Shown here: piece by piece, positions 50,278 to 59,543 of the stretch
Position numbering within the stretch: the first letter of the stretch is position 1
How the letters are laid out: each line of letters opens with the position of its first letter
Assembly (NCBI RefSeq): GCF_039544265.1
Contig: NZ_BAABLI010000008.1
Location: forward strand, 434,001-498,000
Origin: Corallincola platygyrae
GTDB lineage: Bacteria; Pseudomonadota; Gammaproteobacteria; Enterobacterales; Neiellaceae
Length of the DNA: 64,000 bases
Direction of reading: 5' to 3'
The notes under the pieces: generated by a model
Databases searched by the model: none
Told to the model about the DNA's origin: nothing
The model's input: the letters and a program-made list of their open reading frames with translations, nothing else
Made by a program: the position numbers and the translations under genes

Positions 50278-52872
50278 GTGTTAGAAGCCTACCGTAAACA
50301 CGTTGAAGAGCGAGCTGCTCAAGGCGTTGTTCCCAAACCACTGGATGCTGATCAAACGGCCCAACTGGTTGAATTACTGAAAAATCCACCTGCAGGCGAA
50401 GACGCTGTGCTTCTCGACCTGCTTGAAAACCGAATTCCCCCTGGCGTAGATGAAGCGGCTTATGTTAAAGCCGGCTTTCTGGCCGCAGTCGCCAAAGGCG
50501 AAGCCAGCTCTCCCATCGTGGATGCAAACAAGGCAACTGAGCTGCTGGGCACCATGCAAGGTGGCTACAACGTTCAGCCACTGATTGACTTGCTGGATAT
50601 TGAAGCGCAGGCGCCTTTGGCTGCCAAAGCGCTGGCCCATACCCTGCTGGTATTTGATGCTTTCTACGATGTTGAAGAGAAGGCAAAAGCAGGAAACAGC
50701 TATGCCAAGCAAGTAATGGAATCCTGGGCTAATGCCGAGTGGTTCCTGAGCAAGCCTGAAGTACCTGAGCAGTCCAAACTGACTGTGTTCAAGGTGACTG
50801 GCGAGACCAACACTGATGACCTGTCGCCAGCACCTGATGCCTGGAGCCGTCCAGATATCCCACTGCACGCATTGGCGATGTTGAAAAATGCCCGTGACGG
50901 CATTGAGCCAGATGAAGCCGGCACTATCGGTCCAATGAAACAGATCGAAGCGTTACAAGCCAAGGGCAACCCACTGGTGTACGTGGGTGACGTGGTTGGT
51001 ACCGGTTCTAGCCGTAAATCAGCGACCAACTCTGTGCTTTGGTTGATGGGCGACGACATTCCAAACGTGCCTAACAAGCGTGGTGGCGGCTTCTGTCTGG
51101 GTGGCAAGATCGCACCAATCTTCTTCAACACCATGGAAGATGCCGGCGCACTACCCATCGAGCTGGACGTTTCTGAACTGAACATGGGCGATGAGATCGT
51201 TATCTATCCTCATGCCGGTAAAGTTGAGAAAAACGGCGAAGTGGTCTCAACCTTCGAGCTGAAAACCGACGTGTTGCTTGATGAAGTGCGCGCTGGTGGC
51301 CGTATTCCATTGATCATCGGCCGTGGTCTGACTGACCGTGCACGTGAAGCGCTGGGTCTTGAGCCAAGCGACGTGTTCAAGCGTCCTGCAACTGTCGCTG
51401 ATACAGGCAAGGGGTATACCCTGGCACAGAAGATGGTGGGTAAGGCATGTGGCGTTGACGGCATCCGTCCGGGTCAATACTGCGAGCCTAAGATGACCAC
51501 AGTAGGTTCTCAGGACACCACAGGTCCTATGACCCGTGATGAACTGAAAGACCTGGCATGTCTTGGTTTCTCTGCCGATCTGACGATGCAGTCTTTCTGT
51601 CACACCTCAGCCTATCCTAAGCCGGTTGATGTTGTGACTCACCACACCCTGCCTGACTTCATCATGAACCGTGGCGGCGTTGCACTGCGCCCTGGTGACG
51701 GTGTTATTCACAGCTGGCTGAACCGTATGTTGCTGCCTGATACCGTAGGTACAGGTGGTGACTCTCATACGCGCTTCCCACTGGGCATCAGCTTCCCAGC
51801 TGGCTCTGGTCTGGTTGCGTTCGCTGCGGCGACAGGTGTTATGCCTCTGGATATGCCTGAGTCTGTACTGGTGCGTTTCAAAGGTGAGATGCAGCCGGGC
51901 GTGACCCTGCGTGATCTGGTACATGCGATTCCACTGCAAGCGATTAAAGAAGGTCACCTGACGGTTGAGAAAGCGGGCAAGAAGAACATCTTCTCTGGCC
52001 GTATTCTTGAAATTGAAGGCCTGGAAACGCTGACCGTTGAGCAGGCATTCGAGCTGTCTGATGCCTCTGCTGAGCGTTCTGCTGCTGGTTGTACCATTAG
52101 GCTGGATAAAGCGCCGATCATCGAGTACCTCAACTCTAACATTGTGATGTTGAAGTGGATGATCTCTGAAGGCTACGGTGACCGTCGTACCATTGAGCGT
52201 CGTATTAAGGCGATGGAAGCTTGGTTGGCTGATCCTCAGCTGATGGAAGCAGACGCTGATGCGGAGTACACCACAGTGATCGAAATTGATCTTAACGAGA
52301 TCAAAGAGCCGATCCTGTGCTGCCCGAATGACCCAGACGATGCCAAGACCCTGTCTGAAGTGGCGGGCGAAGGTATCGATGAAGTGTTTATCGGTAGCTG
52401 TATGACCAACATTGGTCACTTCCGTGCGGCAGGTAAACTGCTTGAGAAGTTCCAGGGGCAACTGCCTACGCGTTTGTGGGTTGCACCACCGACTAAGATG
52501 GATGCCAGCCAGTTGACCGCAGAAGGTTACTACAGCATCTACGGTAAAGTCGGCGCACGCACAGAATCGCCGGGTTGTTCTCTGTGTATGGGTAACCAGG
52601 CGCGTGTAGCAGACAATGCGACAGTTGTGTCAACTTCTACACGTAACTTCCCTAACCGTTTGGGTACTGGCGCTAACGTGTATCTGGCGTCTGCGGAGTT
52701 GGCGGCAGTGGCTGCAATTATCGGTAAGATCCCTAACGCCGAAGAATATGCAAGCTATGCCAAGTCCATTGATGCGACTGCTGAGGATACATACCGTTAC
52801 CTCAACTTCCATCAGATGGAGCAGTACACCAAGAAAGCTGACGATGTGATCATGCAAACCGCTGAGATCTAA
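50278..52872 (+). CDS. acnB: Bifunctional aconitate hydratase 2 / 2-methylisocitrate dehydratase
   Basis: 864 residues, as in E. coli AcnB (865). It interconverts citrate and isocitrate in the TCA cycle with a [4Fe-4S] cluster. The N-terminal HEAT-like domain (VLEAYRKHVEERAAQG) is typical of the B type, followed by the swivel domain (TNTDDLSPAPDAWSR, GTGSSRKSATNSVLW) and the catalytic domains with cluster cysteines in GSCMTNIGHFR and SPGCSLCMGN. GTG start at 50278 with AGAGGA upstream. Single gene ending in a clear terminator. Codon use is strongly biased, as expected for a highly expressed gene. Confidence 0.97.
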   Translation: MLEAYRKHVEERAAQGVVPKPLDADQTAQLVELLKNPPAGEDAVLLDLLENRIPPGVDEAAYVKAGFLAAVAKGEASSPIVDANKATELLGTMQGGYNVQPLIDLLDIEAQAPLAAKALAHTLLVFDAFYDVEEKAKAGNSYAKQVMESWANAEWFLSKPEVPEQSKLTVFKVTGETNTDDLSPAPDAWSRPDIPLHALAMLKNARDGIEPDEAGTIGPMKQIEALQAKGNPLVYVGDVVGTGSSRKSATNSVLWLMGDDIPNVPNKRGGGFCLGGKIAPIFFNTMEDAGALPIELDVSELNMGDEIVIYPHAGKVEKNGEVVSTFELKTDVLLDEVRAGGRIPLIIGRGLTDRAREALGLEPSDVFKRPATVADTGKGYTLAQKMVGKACGVDGIRPGQYCEPKMTTVGSQDTTGPMTRDELKDLACLGFSADLTMQSFCHTSAYPKPVDVVTHHTLPDFIMNRGGVALRPGDGVIHSWLNRMLLPDTVGTGGDSHTRFPLGISFPAGSGLVAFAAATGVMPLDMPESVLVRFKGEMQPGVTLRDLVHAIPLQAIKEGHLTVEKAGKKNIFSGRILEIEGLETLTVEQAFELSDASAERSAAGCTIRLDKAPIIEYLNSNIVMLKWMISEGYGDRRTIERRIKAMEAWLADPQLMEADADAEYTTVIEIDLNEIKEPILCCPNDPDDAKTLSEVAGEGIDEVFIGSCMTNIGHFRAAGKLLEKFQGQLPTRLWVAPPTKMDASQLTAEGYYSIYGKVGARTESPGCSLCMGNQARVADNATVVSTSTRNFPNRLGTGANVYLASAELAAVAAIIGKIPNAEEYASYAKSIDATAEDTYRYLNFHQMEQYTKKADDVIMQTAEI

Positions 52873-52898
52873 TGTTATCCAGATCGTTGATATGAAAG

Positions 52899-52927
52899 AA
52901 AAAACCTCGCTTAGGCGAGGTTTTTTT
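52899..52927 (+). terminator. Rho-independent terminator after acnB
   Basis: AAAACCTCGC-TTAG-GCGAGGTTTT stem-loop followed by more T residues (T7 in all), 27 nt after the acnB stop. Confidence 0.92.
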
Positions 52928-53099
52928 ATACCCAAAGGGCACGCTGTGTTCAGTACGAACGGCCAAAAATTGCTCCTGCATTTTCGGCATTTCTGCCGTC
53001 CATGGCGGTCGTATGTCGCGGGCACAGGGTACCCAATACACTACGTGGGGCATGCTAAAGTGCAGGAGCGACGATACCCAAAGGGCACGCTGTGTTCAG
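52928..53099. repeat. Extragenic repeat: 26-bp direct repeats around a palindromic segment
   Basis: ATACCCAAAGGGCACGCTGT followed by GTTCAG occurs at 52928-52953 and again, identical over 26 bp, at 53074-53099. Between them is an inverted pair GCTCCTGCA (52972-52980) and TGCAGGAGC (53061-53069) enclosing GCC/CCATGG-rich short palindromes. The stretch is non-coding. Its content (CCGTCCATGGCGG, GGGTACCC) resembles repeated extragenic sequences I recall from marine gammaproteobacteria. Only two direct-repeat units, so not CRISPR. Confidence 0.6.
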
Positions 53100-53121
53100 A
53101 ACCGGGGTTGTTTTGTCGCCA

Positions 53122-53433
53122 CTAATGCAGCGTTTTCAACTTCTCACTGGCACCGGCCAGGTCCGCATCCGTATTTCTTTTTAGTGAACCAAGTGCTTGG
53201 TTCACATCGACATTTTCCTGCTGGCAGATGTTAAATGCCAAAAAGAACTTACGCTTTCGATCGCCATGTAGTGGCTCATCCTGCGCGTCCATTAATGCAG
53301 CTTCACATTGGTGGTCAATATTGACTTCGGTTAGCACCCGCTCGTCAGAAATCTGCGCAACACTGTAGCCAGGCAGAAGCAATATGGCTAAGTAACTGAG
53401 AGTAAAAGATAATTTTTTCACTGCCTGCCTCAA
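53122..53433 (-). CDS. Small secreted protein of unknown function
   Basis: 103 residues with a signal peptide (LSFTLSYLAILLLPGYSVAQ) and a mature part of about 75 residues, mostly helical and charged, with two Cys (HQCEAALMD and FNICQQEN) that may form a disulfide. I do not recognise the family. It lies alone, convergent with acnB across the repeat region. Upstream on the minus strand is a perfect TATAAT (53484-53489), though the nearest -35-like TTGCCA is spaced only 15 nt away. Confidence 0.6.
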   Translation of the reverse strand: MRQAVKKLSFTLSYLAILLLPGYSVAQISDERVLTEVNIDHQCEAALMDAQDEPLHGDRKRKFFLAFNICQQENVDVNQALGSLKRNTDADLAGASEKLKTLH

Positions 53434-53539
53434 GGTTAAAGTAAGGTTAAAAAACCATTAAAAACAATAAGATAAAGGCATGAATTATATCATATGAAAT
53501 TGCCTGGCAACTAAGCTGTGAGCCATTGCCGGGAATACC

Positions 53540-55630
53540 CTACCAACGTATACCGTCCAGGCGCAGTGGTCGGTTAGACGCCAGCGGGGTCAGGCTGGGA
53601 TAGCGGGTAACCAGTTGTTGGAACCGCTGTGGCCGCAGAAATTTCAGTGCAGCCATTCGGTTCAGGTGGCTTTCCCTGACTTCCACCTGGCGCAACAGCA
53701 TAGGCATCTGAGCTAGCCAAAGAGGGTGGGTTCCATCCTCAGCAAACTGTTCCAGAAGTGCATCGAGCGGATCGCTGGATCTGGGCTCCAGGGTTTCAGT
53801 CACTGCTTGTTCGACAAGCCAGAATGACAGTTCCGGATAGCCATTTTGGATGGCAGAAAAACTGAGTGGCCGACCGGCTGCGTCATAGTAGTTATTCAGG
53901 TCCAGGCCTGCATTGTTCAGCGCTCTGAGTGTGGTGAACTGATTGAAACTAACCATGGCTACGACTTCATCATATTGAGGTAGGAAGCCCAGTCCTACCA
54001 ACACATTGAGTTCTGGAGAGGTTCCGTTGGCATCTACCCGACTATAAGCCATCTTGAAAAGGGCGTTCAGCTGAGGTTCCGACAGGTTGTTATTGGTGAG
54101 GTAGTCACGTAGCTGTAAGCGCCAATCAGTTTCTGATTGTTGAAGTGCTTGCAGTAAGGTAACAAAGTCCGGGCTGGTCAGTTCGTCCATACTGCTGCGT
54201 CGACTTTCACTATCCTGATATGGCTCTTCAGGAGTCATGCTCAGCAGCCGGGCATCGACCAAGCTGGGATCTTTGGCATACAGGTCATCCAGTAACCTCT
54301 CCTCGGCTTCGGGGGCAACGGAGTCCAGCGATTTTAGTTCGTCAAAGCTGTCAAACGCCTGCCATTGCGCTGCATCATGACCCAACAAGCGCTCTAGGGT
54401 TTCCGCGCAGGCGATCTCAATACGCTCGGCATCTTTTATCTGTTCCAACGATTTAAAGCTTACCGAGAGTTGCTCTCTGAGTAGCTGTAACCGTTGCAAT
54501 TGCTCCCCACTCAGCGCCGATTCGATGTTACGTTGGGGGATCTCTAATCCCGCCAACAGAGCCGCAGTTTCTTCCGTCAGGTCCTGGTTCCAGGCCCATA
54601 AATGCATAAGGTCGTAGTTGCCATCTGGTCTTCGAACAGAGGCGCTATCCCCTTGGTCAATCAATAGTTCGATGATAGAACCATAGCTCTGCTGAAACAT
54701 TGTTGGATCAGCAGAATCAAAACGCGCCAAGCCTGCCAATGCATGTTCCAACGCAGTGGCTTCATCAGGCCCCGCGTCAACCGTGGCCCCGAGGTCAAAT
54801 GCCTGCTGCAGTAACAGCATATCTCCTTGCTGCGCAGCTGCTCTTAGCAGCCCGCCTGGTTCATAAAACCCCTGGCTGACCCCTTCTCGATACTTTGCGA
54901 GCCAGGGAGAACTGTTCAAACTGGCCTGATTACCGCTATCCATTAATAACAGACTGATCAATTCATCTTCGCTGGGCTGATATCGTTCCGATATCGCCTC
55001 AAGCAGGGAGTTAGGGAAGCGGTTGCCACGATCCAGCATCAGCATCACACCTAAGGTGCGATTGAGTTTGAAAGCAGGGGGATCAATTTCTACCCCCGGT
55101 AATACCGACCATTCATTGATCGGGTAAGAGAGATCGATATCACCGGATTCAATATCACTGAGCAAGCCTTCCCAATCCTGTGCCGCAACGCGTTGCTTTA
55201 ATCGACCTATCAGGGCTAATTGCTGCACATCTGGCAGTTCGACCTGATTTTCCAGCGCACTTTCTGGTGTGCGACTGAATTGCCACAGCTCGTGGGGTTG
55301 AAGACTTTGCTTAAGTAGTTGCAACGCACCCACACTCAGCCCCTCATCAATTGCCAGCGTTAACTGGCTATGGATGGTTTCTCCTGCTTCTACGGATGCC
55401 TGATAGAAGGAAAGCTCAGAGGCTTCGCACTCTGCCTGCGCCTTCAGCACGGTTTCCAACGGTTTGTTGCTGCTGTTTTGAACCGCGTCTTCAAGCGGTG
55501 TGGAATCATTGGGTAACAGTGCGGGGTTGATAGACGGGCGAGGCGGAAGTGATGTCGGAGCCAACAGCAGGTAGCTGACAAAGCCAAGTAACAGGATACC
55601 CAGAATGATTAGGCCGCGGAGCAGGGACAT
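53540..55630 (-). CDS. Membrane-anchored protein with ankyrin-like repeats, unknown function
   Basis: 696 residues. One N-terminal membrane helix (LIILGILLLGFVSYLLLAP) then a large, acidic, Leu-rich helical region, presumably periplasmic. Several stretches have the spacing of degenerate ankyrin or ARM-like repeats (LLRAAAQQGDMLLLQQAFDL, EHALAGLARFDSADP, ALNNAGLDLNNYYDAAG with SFSAIQNGYPELSFWLVE). No catalytic motif is visible. Such proteins usually act as interaction scaffolds. Its promoter region is bounded by MITE copy 3, whose edge lies 19 nt upstream of the ATG. Confidence 0.7.
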   Translation of the reverse strand: MSLLRGLIILGILLLGFVSYLLLAPTSLPPRPSINPALLPNDSTPLEDAVQNSSNKPLETVLKAQAECEASELSFYQASVEAGETIHSQLTLAIDEGLSVGALQLLKQSLQPHELWQFSRTPESALENQVELPDVQQLALIGRLKQRVAAQDWEGLLSDIESGDIDLSYPINEWSVLPGVEIDPPAFKLNRTLGVMLMLDRGNRFPNSLLEAISERYQPSEDELISLLLMDSGNQASLNSSPWLAKYREGVSQGFYEPGGLLRAAAQQGDMLLLQQAFDLGATVDAGPDEATALEHALAGLARFDSADPTMFQQSYGSIIELLIDQGDSASVRRPDGNYDLMHLWAWNQDLTEETAALLAGLEIPQRNIESALSGEQLQRLQLLREQLSVSFKSLEQIKDAERIEIACAETLERLLGHDAAQWQAFDSFDELKSLDSVAPEAEERLLDDLYAKDPSLVDARLLSMTPEEPYQDSESRRSSMDELTSPDFVTLLQALQQSETDWRLQLRDYLTNNNLSEPQLNALFKMAYSRVDANGTSPELNVLVGLGFLPQYDEVVAMVSFNQFTTLRALNNAGLDLNNYYDAAGRPLSFSAIQNGYPELSFWLVEQAVTETLEPRSSDPLDALLEQFAEDGTHPLWLAQMPMLLRQVEVRESHLNRMAALKFLRPQRFQQLVTRYPSLTPLASNRPLRLDGIRW

Positions 55631-55649
55631 GGCAATTCCGTTTGTTCTA

Positions 55650-55912
55650 TACCAATTCGAATAAAAATTTGATCTACCAGCGGGAGTTTAAATCTCTTTA
55701 GGCAAGGCAGGTGATTGAAGGCATAGTTTGTGCTACGCCGAAATCAGCTAACGCTGCATAAAGAGATTTAAAACCCGCCCTACGGGGAAGTCTGGGCAAG
55801 CCCACTTCTACGTTACAGCCATTTACAAGGGAGCGACCATTGCTGCATGACTGCGCCTTGAATTGAACTTGCCCAGGCTTCCTGGTTGACCATATATTTA
55901 TTCGGATTGGTA
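55650..55912. mobile_element. MITE-like element, copy 3 (263 bp)
   Basis: Same family as at 3841 and 49823. Ends TACCAATTCGAATAA and TTATTCGGATTGGTA (one mismatch). Flanks are CTA on the left and TTA on the right, a target duplication with one base changed. The internal stem arms read TTTAAATCTCTTTA and TAAAGAGATTTAAA: both sides changed relative to copy 2, preserving pairing. It lies between the ankyrin-like gene and the TlpA-like gene, both on the minus strand. The open frame within it is not treated as a gene. Confidence 0.85.
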
Positions 55913-55992
55913 TTACCGCCGATATTAGCATGGCGTGCGGCGGCGGATATTGCCGCCGTCACAATCCGGAAATTTTGCCAGCGTTTATGTCA

Positions 55993-56544
55993 CTATGGGT
56001 TCACAAGTGTTTTAACAGCATTCCTCAATGCTTCATCGTTCGGATCCGAGGTGTTTGTTGCATAAACCACCCGACCCGCTGTATCGATAAGAAAGGTGGT
56101 GGGGGTACCTCTGACACCATAGTTTGCAGCGACTTGCTCTCCATTAACTGCAGTTGGGAATGTAATTCCGCGATTTGCCAGAACTTCACCGGGTGTTGCG
56201 TCGTCATCTTCTCGAAAACTGATCGCCACCGCCTGCAACCCTTGTGACTGATACTGCTGATAAAGGGCGTCTAAACCGGGCTGTACACGTTTGCAGTATG
56301 GGCACCAGGTAGCCCAAAAGTGCAGAATAAGCGGCTTGCCACGATAATCAGATAGCGCAACAGGCTTGCCCTGTTGCGTGGTCAGCTGCCAGTCAGGTGC
56401 GACTGGTAAAGCGGTTTTTTCCGCTTGATCTGCAAATGCTGCCATTGAGGTCACCAGCAGAAGGCCGGTAATCATGCCGCTATAAATGCTGCCAAGAGTG
56501 CCGCGAAATTTTAATGAGAAGATGGATATGATCCAGCCTTGCAT
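55993..56544 (-). CDS. TlpA-like periplasmic thioredoxin
   Basis: 183 residues. An N-terminal hydrophobic segment (MITGLLLVTSMAAFADQ) is followed by a TlpA/AhpC-TSA-type thioredoxin domain with the redox motif FWATWCPYCKRVQP and the cis-Pro loop GVRGTPTTFLID. It is likely a membrane-anchored or periplasmic thiol reductase. The start at 56544 has GGAG 9 nt upstream; an internal ATG at 56475 would give a conventional signal peptide and is a possible alternative. Upstream on the same strand are msrP-msrQ, also periplasmic redox repair, which may be more than coincidence. Confidence 0.88.
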   Translation of the reverse strand: MQGWIISIFSLKFRGTLGSIYSGMITGLLLVTSMAAFADQAEKTALPVAPDWQLTTQQGKPVALSDYRGKPLILHFWATWCPYCKRVQPGLDALYQQYQSQGLQAVAISFREDDDATPGEVLANRGITFPTAVNGEQVAANYGVRGTPTTFLIDTAGRVVYATNTSDPNDEALRNAVKTLVNP

Positions 56545-56642
56545 AAAGTGTTACTCCGGTGAGGTACAGTTATGCAAGTGGACAGGATTGTCTGCAGAAA
56601 ACTTTCAACTGATCTAAAACAAACAGCAAAGGTCAACAGACC

Positions 56643-57257
56643 CTAGGCTTTTCGCTTAAGGCCTCTTTTCAACTTCTCTTTCCTCAGCCAAAGCAGAAAG
56701 GCGGTAATGGCAAAGTAAATCAGAGGTTCACCCAGGTAAGCTTTCACCGACCAGTAGAAGTGAACAACGATGACGGGTAGGGCGAGGTAAATCCAGTTAT
56801 GCAGACGTTGCCAGGACCTGCCCATGCGACGTTGCATCGCCTTTGTTGAAGTGATGGAGAGTGCCGCCAACAACAGAAATGCAGCCATTCCCAACGTGAT
56901 GTAGGGGCGTTTAACCACTTCGGATAAAAAGAGGCCGAAGGCCAACTGTAGATCAAACCAAAGAAAACTGAGGATGTGCAGGGCAGCAAAGAAAAATGCA
57001 TACAAGCCCAACAAACGGCGGGTCCTGAGCCACATGGGCTCCTTCAGCCATCGGCTGACCGGTGATACACACAAGGTAAGAACCAGCACATTGAGCGCTG
57101 ACATACCATAGAAGTGAATTAGCTCTTTGACTGGGTCGCCGCCAAACTGGTCAGTGGCAGCCAGATAAAACACCCAGCCTGCCGTTAACAGGCAGGCGAG
57201 GTGAATAACGGTTTTGAGAAAATAAAGTCTAGGTTTTGAATTCAGCAACTGCATCAA
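56643..57257 (-). CDS. msrQ: Protein-methionine-sulfoxide reductase heme-binding subunit
   Basis: 204 residues, about six membrane helices, in the ferric-reductase-like domain family (YedZ/MsrQ). Heme-ligand His residues are plausible in FYGMSALNVL, FFAALHILSF and LHNWIYLALPVIVVHFYW. It passes electrons from the quinone pool or a flavin reductase to MsrP. Its start overlaps the msrP stop by 4 nt, the usual arrangement. Confidence 0.93.
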   Translation of the reverse strand: MMQLLNSKPRLYFLKTVIHLACLLTAGWVFYLAATDQFGGDPVKELIHFYGMSALNVLVLTLCVSPVSRWLKEPMWLRTRRLLGLYAFFFAALHILSFLWFDLQLAFGLFLSEVVKRPYITLGMAAFLLLAALSITSTKAMQRRMGRSWQRLHNWIYLALPVIVVHFYWSVKAYLGEPLIYFAITAFLLWLRKEKLKRGLKRKA

Positions 57258-58258
57258 TAGTACTTGCTCAGATCCATGTTGTTATAAAGCGCAGCCACCT
57301 CGCCCGCATAGCCATTAAACAGCTGGGTTGGTACTCGCTGTTGGTCAAACAGACCACCGGAAGTAAGTAATCGCTCACTGGCCTGGCTCCACCTTGGATG
57401 GCTCACTTTAGGGTTCACATTGGCATAAAAGCCATATTCGTGAGGCGCAGACAGATTCCAAGTGGTGGGTGGCTCATGGTTGGTAAAGCTGATCCTGACG
57501 ATCGACTTAATACTTTTGAACCCATACTTCCACGGTACTACCAGGCGCAACGGTGCACCATTTTGTGGTGGTAGTGTTTTACCGTAAACACCCACGGCCA
57601 TCAGCGTGAGGGGGTGCATCGCTTCGTCAATTCGCAGCCCTTCGACATAGGGGTATTTTATGCCGCCACCCTGCCACGGATTACGTTGGCCCGGCATCTG
57701 GTCTGGATCATAAAGTGTCTCAAACGCGACGTATCTGGCTGATGAGGTTGGCTTAAAGCGTTTCAGCAGTTCGGCGAGTGGAAATCCAACCCAGGGGATC
57801 ACCATCGACCAGGCTTCGACGCAGCGCAATCGATAAATCCGCTCCTCCAAATTTATCCACTTCATTATCTCGTCGAAGTCGAATGTCCCAGTTTTTTCAG
57901 CTTCGCCGTCGATGGTCACTTTCCATGGCGAGGTGCGGAACTGTTGAGCGTTGTTAGCTGGGTCGGCCTTGCCTGTGCCAAATTCGTAGAAGTTGTTGTA
58001 GCTAATCACTTTCTTTTCGGCGGTTAACACTAAATCCTTTGGTCTGGGCTCAGGCTTGAACTGCAGTATCTGACGGGGAGCTGCGGCCTCTTTCTCGTCA
58101 TCGCCAAACCATCCGAGTGCGTTGGCTGCCGGAGAGAACGTCGTAGCGGCACCGGCGCCTGCCATCAATTTGATAAACTGGCGGCGCTGCCTGTAGAGGC
58201 TTTCATCAGTGACGTCAGCTTCAGTTGGCTGGTGTGGTTTGGGAACGCGAATAAGCAT
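57254..58258 (-). CDS. msrP: Protein-methionine-sulfoxide reductase catalytic subunit (molybdopterin)
   Basis: 334 residues, YedY/MsrP family. A Tat signal (RQRRQFIKLMAGAGAAT) directs export of the folded molybdoenzyme. The Mo ligand is Cys146 in YRLRCVEAWSM, and the cofactor-binding GTGKADPANNAQ and the late segment GGGIKYPYVEGLRIDEA are present. Reduces methionine sulfoxide in periplasmic proteins, with MsrQ as electron donor. First gene of the msrPQ operon, divergent from the adenine deaminase gene across 211 nt. Confidence 0.95.
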   Translation of the reverse strand: MLIRVPKPHQPTEADVTDESLYRQRRQFIKLMAGAGAATTFSPAANALGWFGDDEKEAAAPRQILQFKPEPRPKDLVLTAEKKVISYNNFYEFGTGKADPANNAQQFRTSPWKVTIDGEAEKTGTFDFDEIMKWINLEERIYRLRCVEAWSMVIPWVGFPLAELLKRFKPTSSARYVAFETLYDPDQMPGQRNPWQGGGIKYPYVEGLRIDEAMHPLTLMAVGVYGKTLPPQNGAPLRLVVPWKYGFKSIKSIVRISFTNHEPPTTWNLSAPHEYGFYANVNPKVSHPRWSQASERLLTSGGLFDQQRVPTQLFNGYAGEVAALYNNMDLSKYY

Positions 58259-58469
58259 ACTGGCTCCAAGTCAGATACAGAAAATGGGCTTGGTGTTCTC
58301 ATTTCTTAGACCGTATTACGTGCCATAATCTTTCTTGTGGCGACAAATTAATTCATCTTGGTCAGTGACAATCTGTGATCGTCATCATCAACTTATACGG
58401 TACTTTACGGCAGGCTAGCCCACCTGTTTTTCTTGTTATTCCTTTTTTCCTGATCCACGGGAGTTTTGT

Positions 58470-59471
58470 ATGGATCCTGTCACCCTAAAGCTGTTACCCA
58501 AAGCCGAATTGCACCTGCATATTGAAGGCACACTTGAGCCTGAACTGATGCTGCAGTTGGCAGCAAAAAACCAGGTGGCGTTGCCCTATGCCGATATTGA
58601 TGAGGTGAAGGCGGCCTATCAGTTTGGTTCACTGCAGGATTTTCTGGATCTCTACTACCAGGGGATGTCGGTCCTGCAAACCGCTGGGGATTTCTACGAT
58701 CTGACCTGGGCCTACCTGGAACGCTGCCGTGAAGAGGGCGTCGTTCATTCCGAGATCTTTTTCGACCCTCAAGGGCATACCAGCCGTGGTATTGGTGTGG
58801 ATATAGCGATTGATGGCATTACCAGAGCCCTGGCTCAGGCCCACAGTGAATGGGGTTTGACTGCATGTTTGATCCCCTGCTTTTTGCGACACCTGAGTGA
58901 AGAAGATGCACTGGAAACCTGGGAAGAGTTACAACCGCATCTGAGTCATTTTACTGCGGTGGGATTGGACTCTTCTGAGCTGGGCCATCCGCCAGAGAAA
59001 TTTGAGCGTGTGTTTGCCAAAGTGCGAGAAGCGGGATTAAAAGTGGTTGCCCATGCGGGTGAAGAGGGACCTGCCAGCTATATCTGGGGAGCATTGGACC
59101 TGCTCAAGGCTGATCGTATCGACCATGGTGTTCGTTGTTTGGAAGACGCCGAGCTGGTTGAGCGACTAAAAGCTGAGCAGATCCCCTTGACAGTATGTCC
59201 TTTTTCCAACGTTAAGCTATGCGTTTTTGAAAACCTGCAAAGCAGCAATGTCAAATCCCTAATGGATGCGGGTTTGTGTGTGACTCTGAACTCAGATGAT
59301 CCGGCCTATTTTGGTGGTTATCTCAATCAGAATGTGCTGGAGACGGCGGCTGCGCAGGGATTATCAGATTCTGAAGTCAGACTACTGCTGGCTAACAGTA
59401 TTAAGGCGAGCTTTCTGCCTGACTCAGAAAAACAGCGACATTTGGCGGCTCTTTCTTCTTCGACAGATTAG
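58470..59471 (+). CDS. Adenine deaminase (adenosine deaminase-like type)
   Basis: 333 residues of the adenosine/AMP deaminase family. Metal ligands in KAELHLHIEGTL (HxH), HAGEEGPASYIW and LNSDDPAYFGG. The features VCPFSNVKLCVF and HAGEEGPASYIW are those of the adenine deaminase branch rather than adenosine deaminase, so the reaction is adenine to hypoxanthine in purine salvage. Start ATG at 58470 with GGGAG upstream. Followed after about 70 nt by a GGCT-like gene on the same strand. Confidence 0.88.
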   Translation: MDPVTLKLLPKAELHLHIEGTLEPELMLQLAAKNQVALPYADIDEVKAAYQFGSLQDFLDLYYQGMSVLQTAGDFYDLTWAYLERCREEGVVHSEIFFDPQGHTSRGIGVDIAIDGITRALAQAHSEWGLTACLIPCFLRHLSEEDALETWEELQPHLSHFTAVGLDSSELGHPPEKFERVFAKVREAGLKVVAHAGEEGPASYIWGALDLLKADRIDHGVRCLEDAELVERLKAEQIPLTVCPFSNVKLCVFENLQSSNVKSLMDAGLCVTLNSDDPAYFGGYLNQNVLETAAAQGLSDSEVRLLLANSIKASFLPDSEKQRHLAALSSSTD

Positions 59472-59543
59472 CGCTGCTAAAGCGTTCTTTGCTGTTGTCT
59501 GCGAGTATCTAAAAACGAGAGCTGGCGAGAGGAGGTGCACCGC

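Noticed and set aside
51607..52461. 284-residue open frame antisense to acnB
   Set aside because: Lies fully within acnB on the other strand, has biased antisense composition (His, Arg, Thr, Phe rich), no ribosome site and no recognisable domain. It reflects the strong codon bias of acnB.
52928..53099. Direct repeats as a CRISPR array
   Set aside because: Only two units of 26 bp, separated by 120 bp of non-repeat sequence, and no cas genes.
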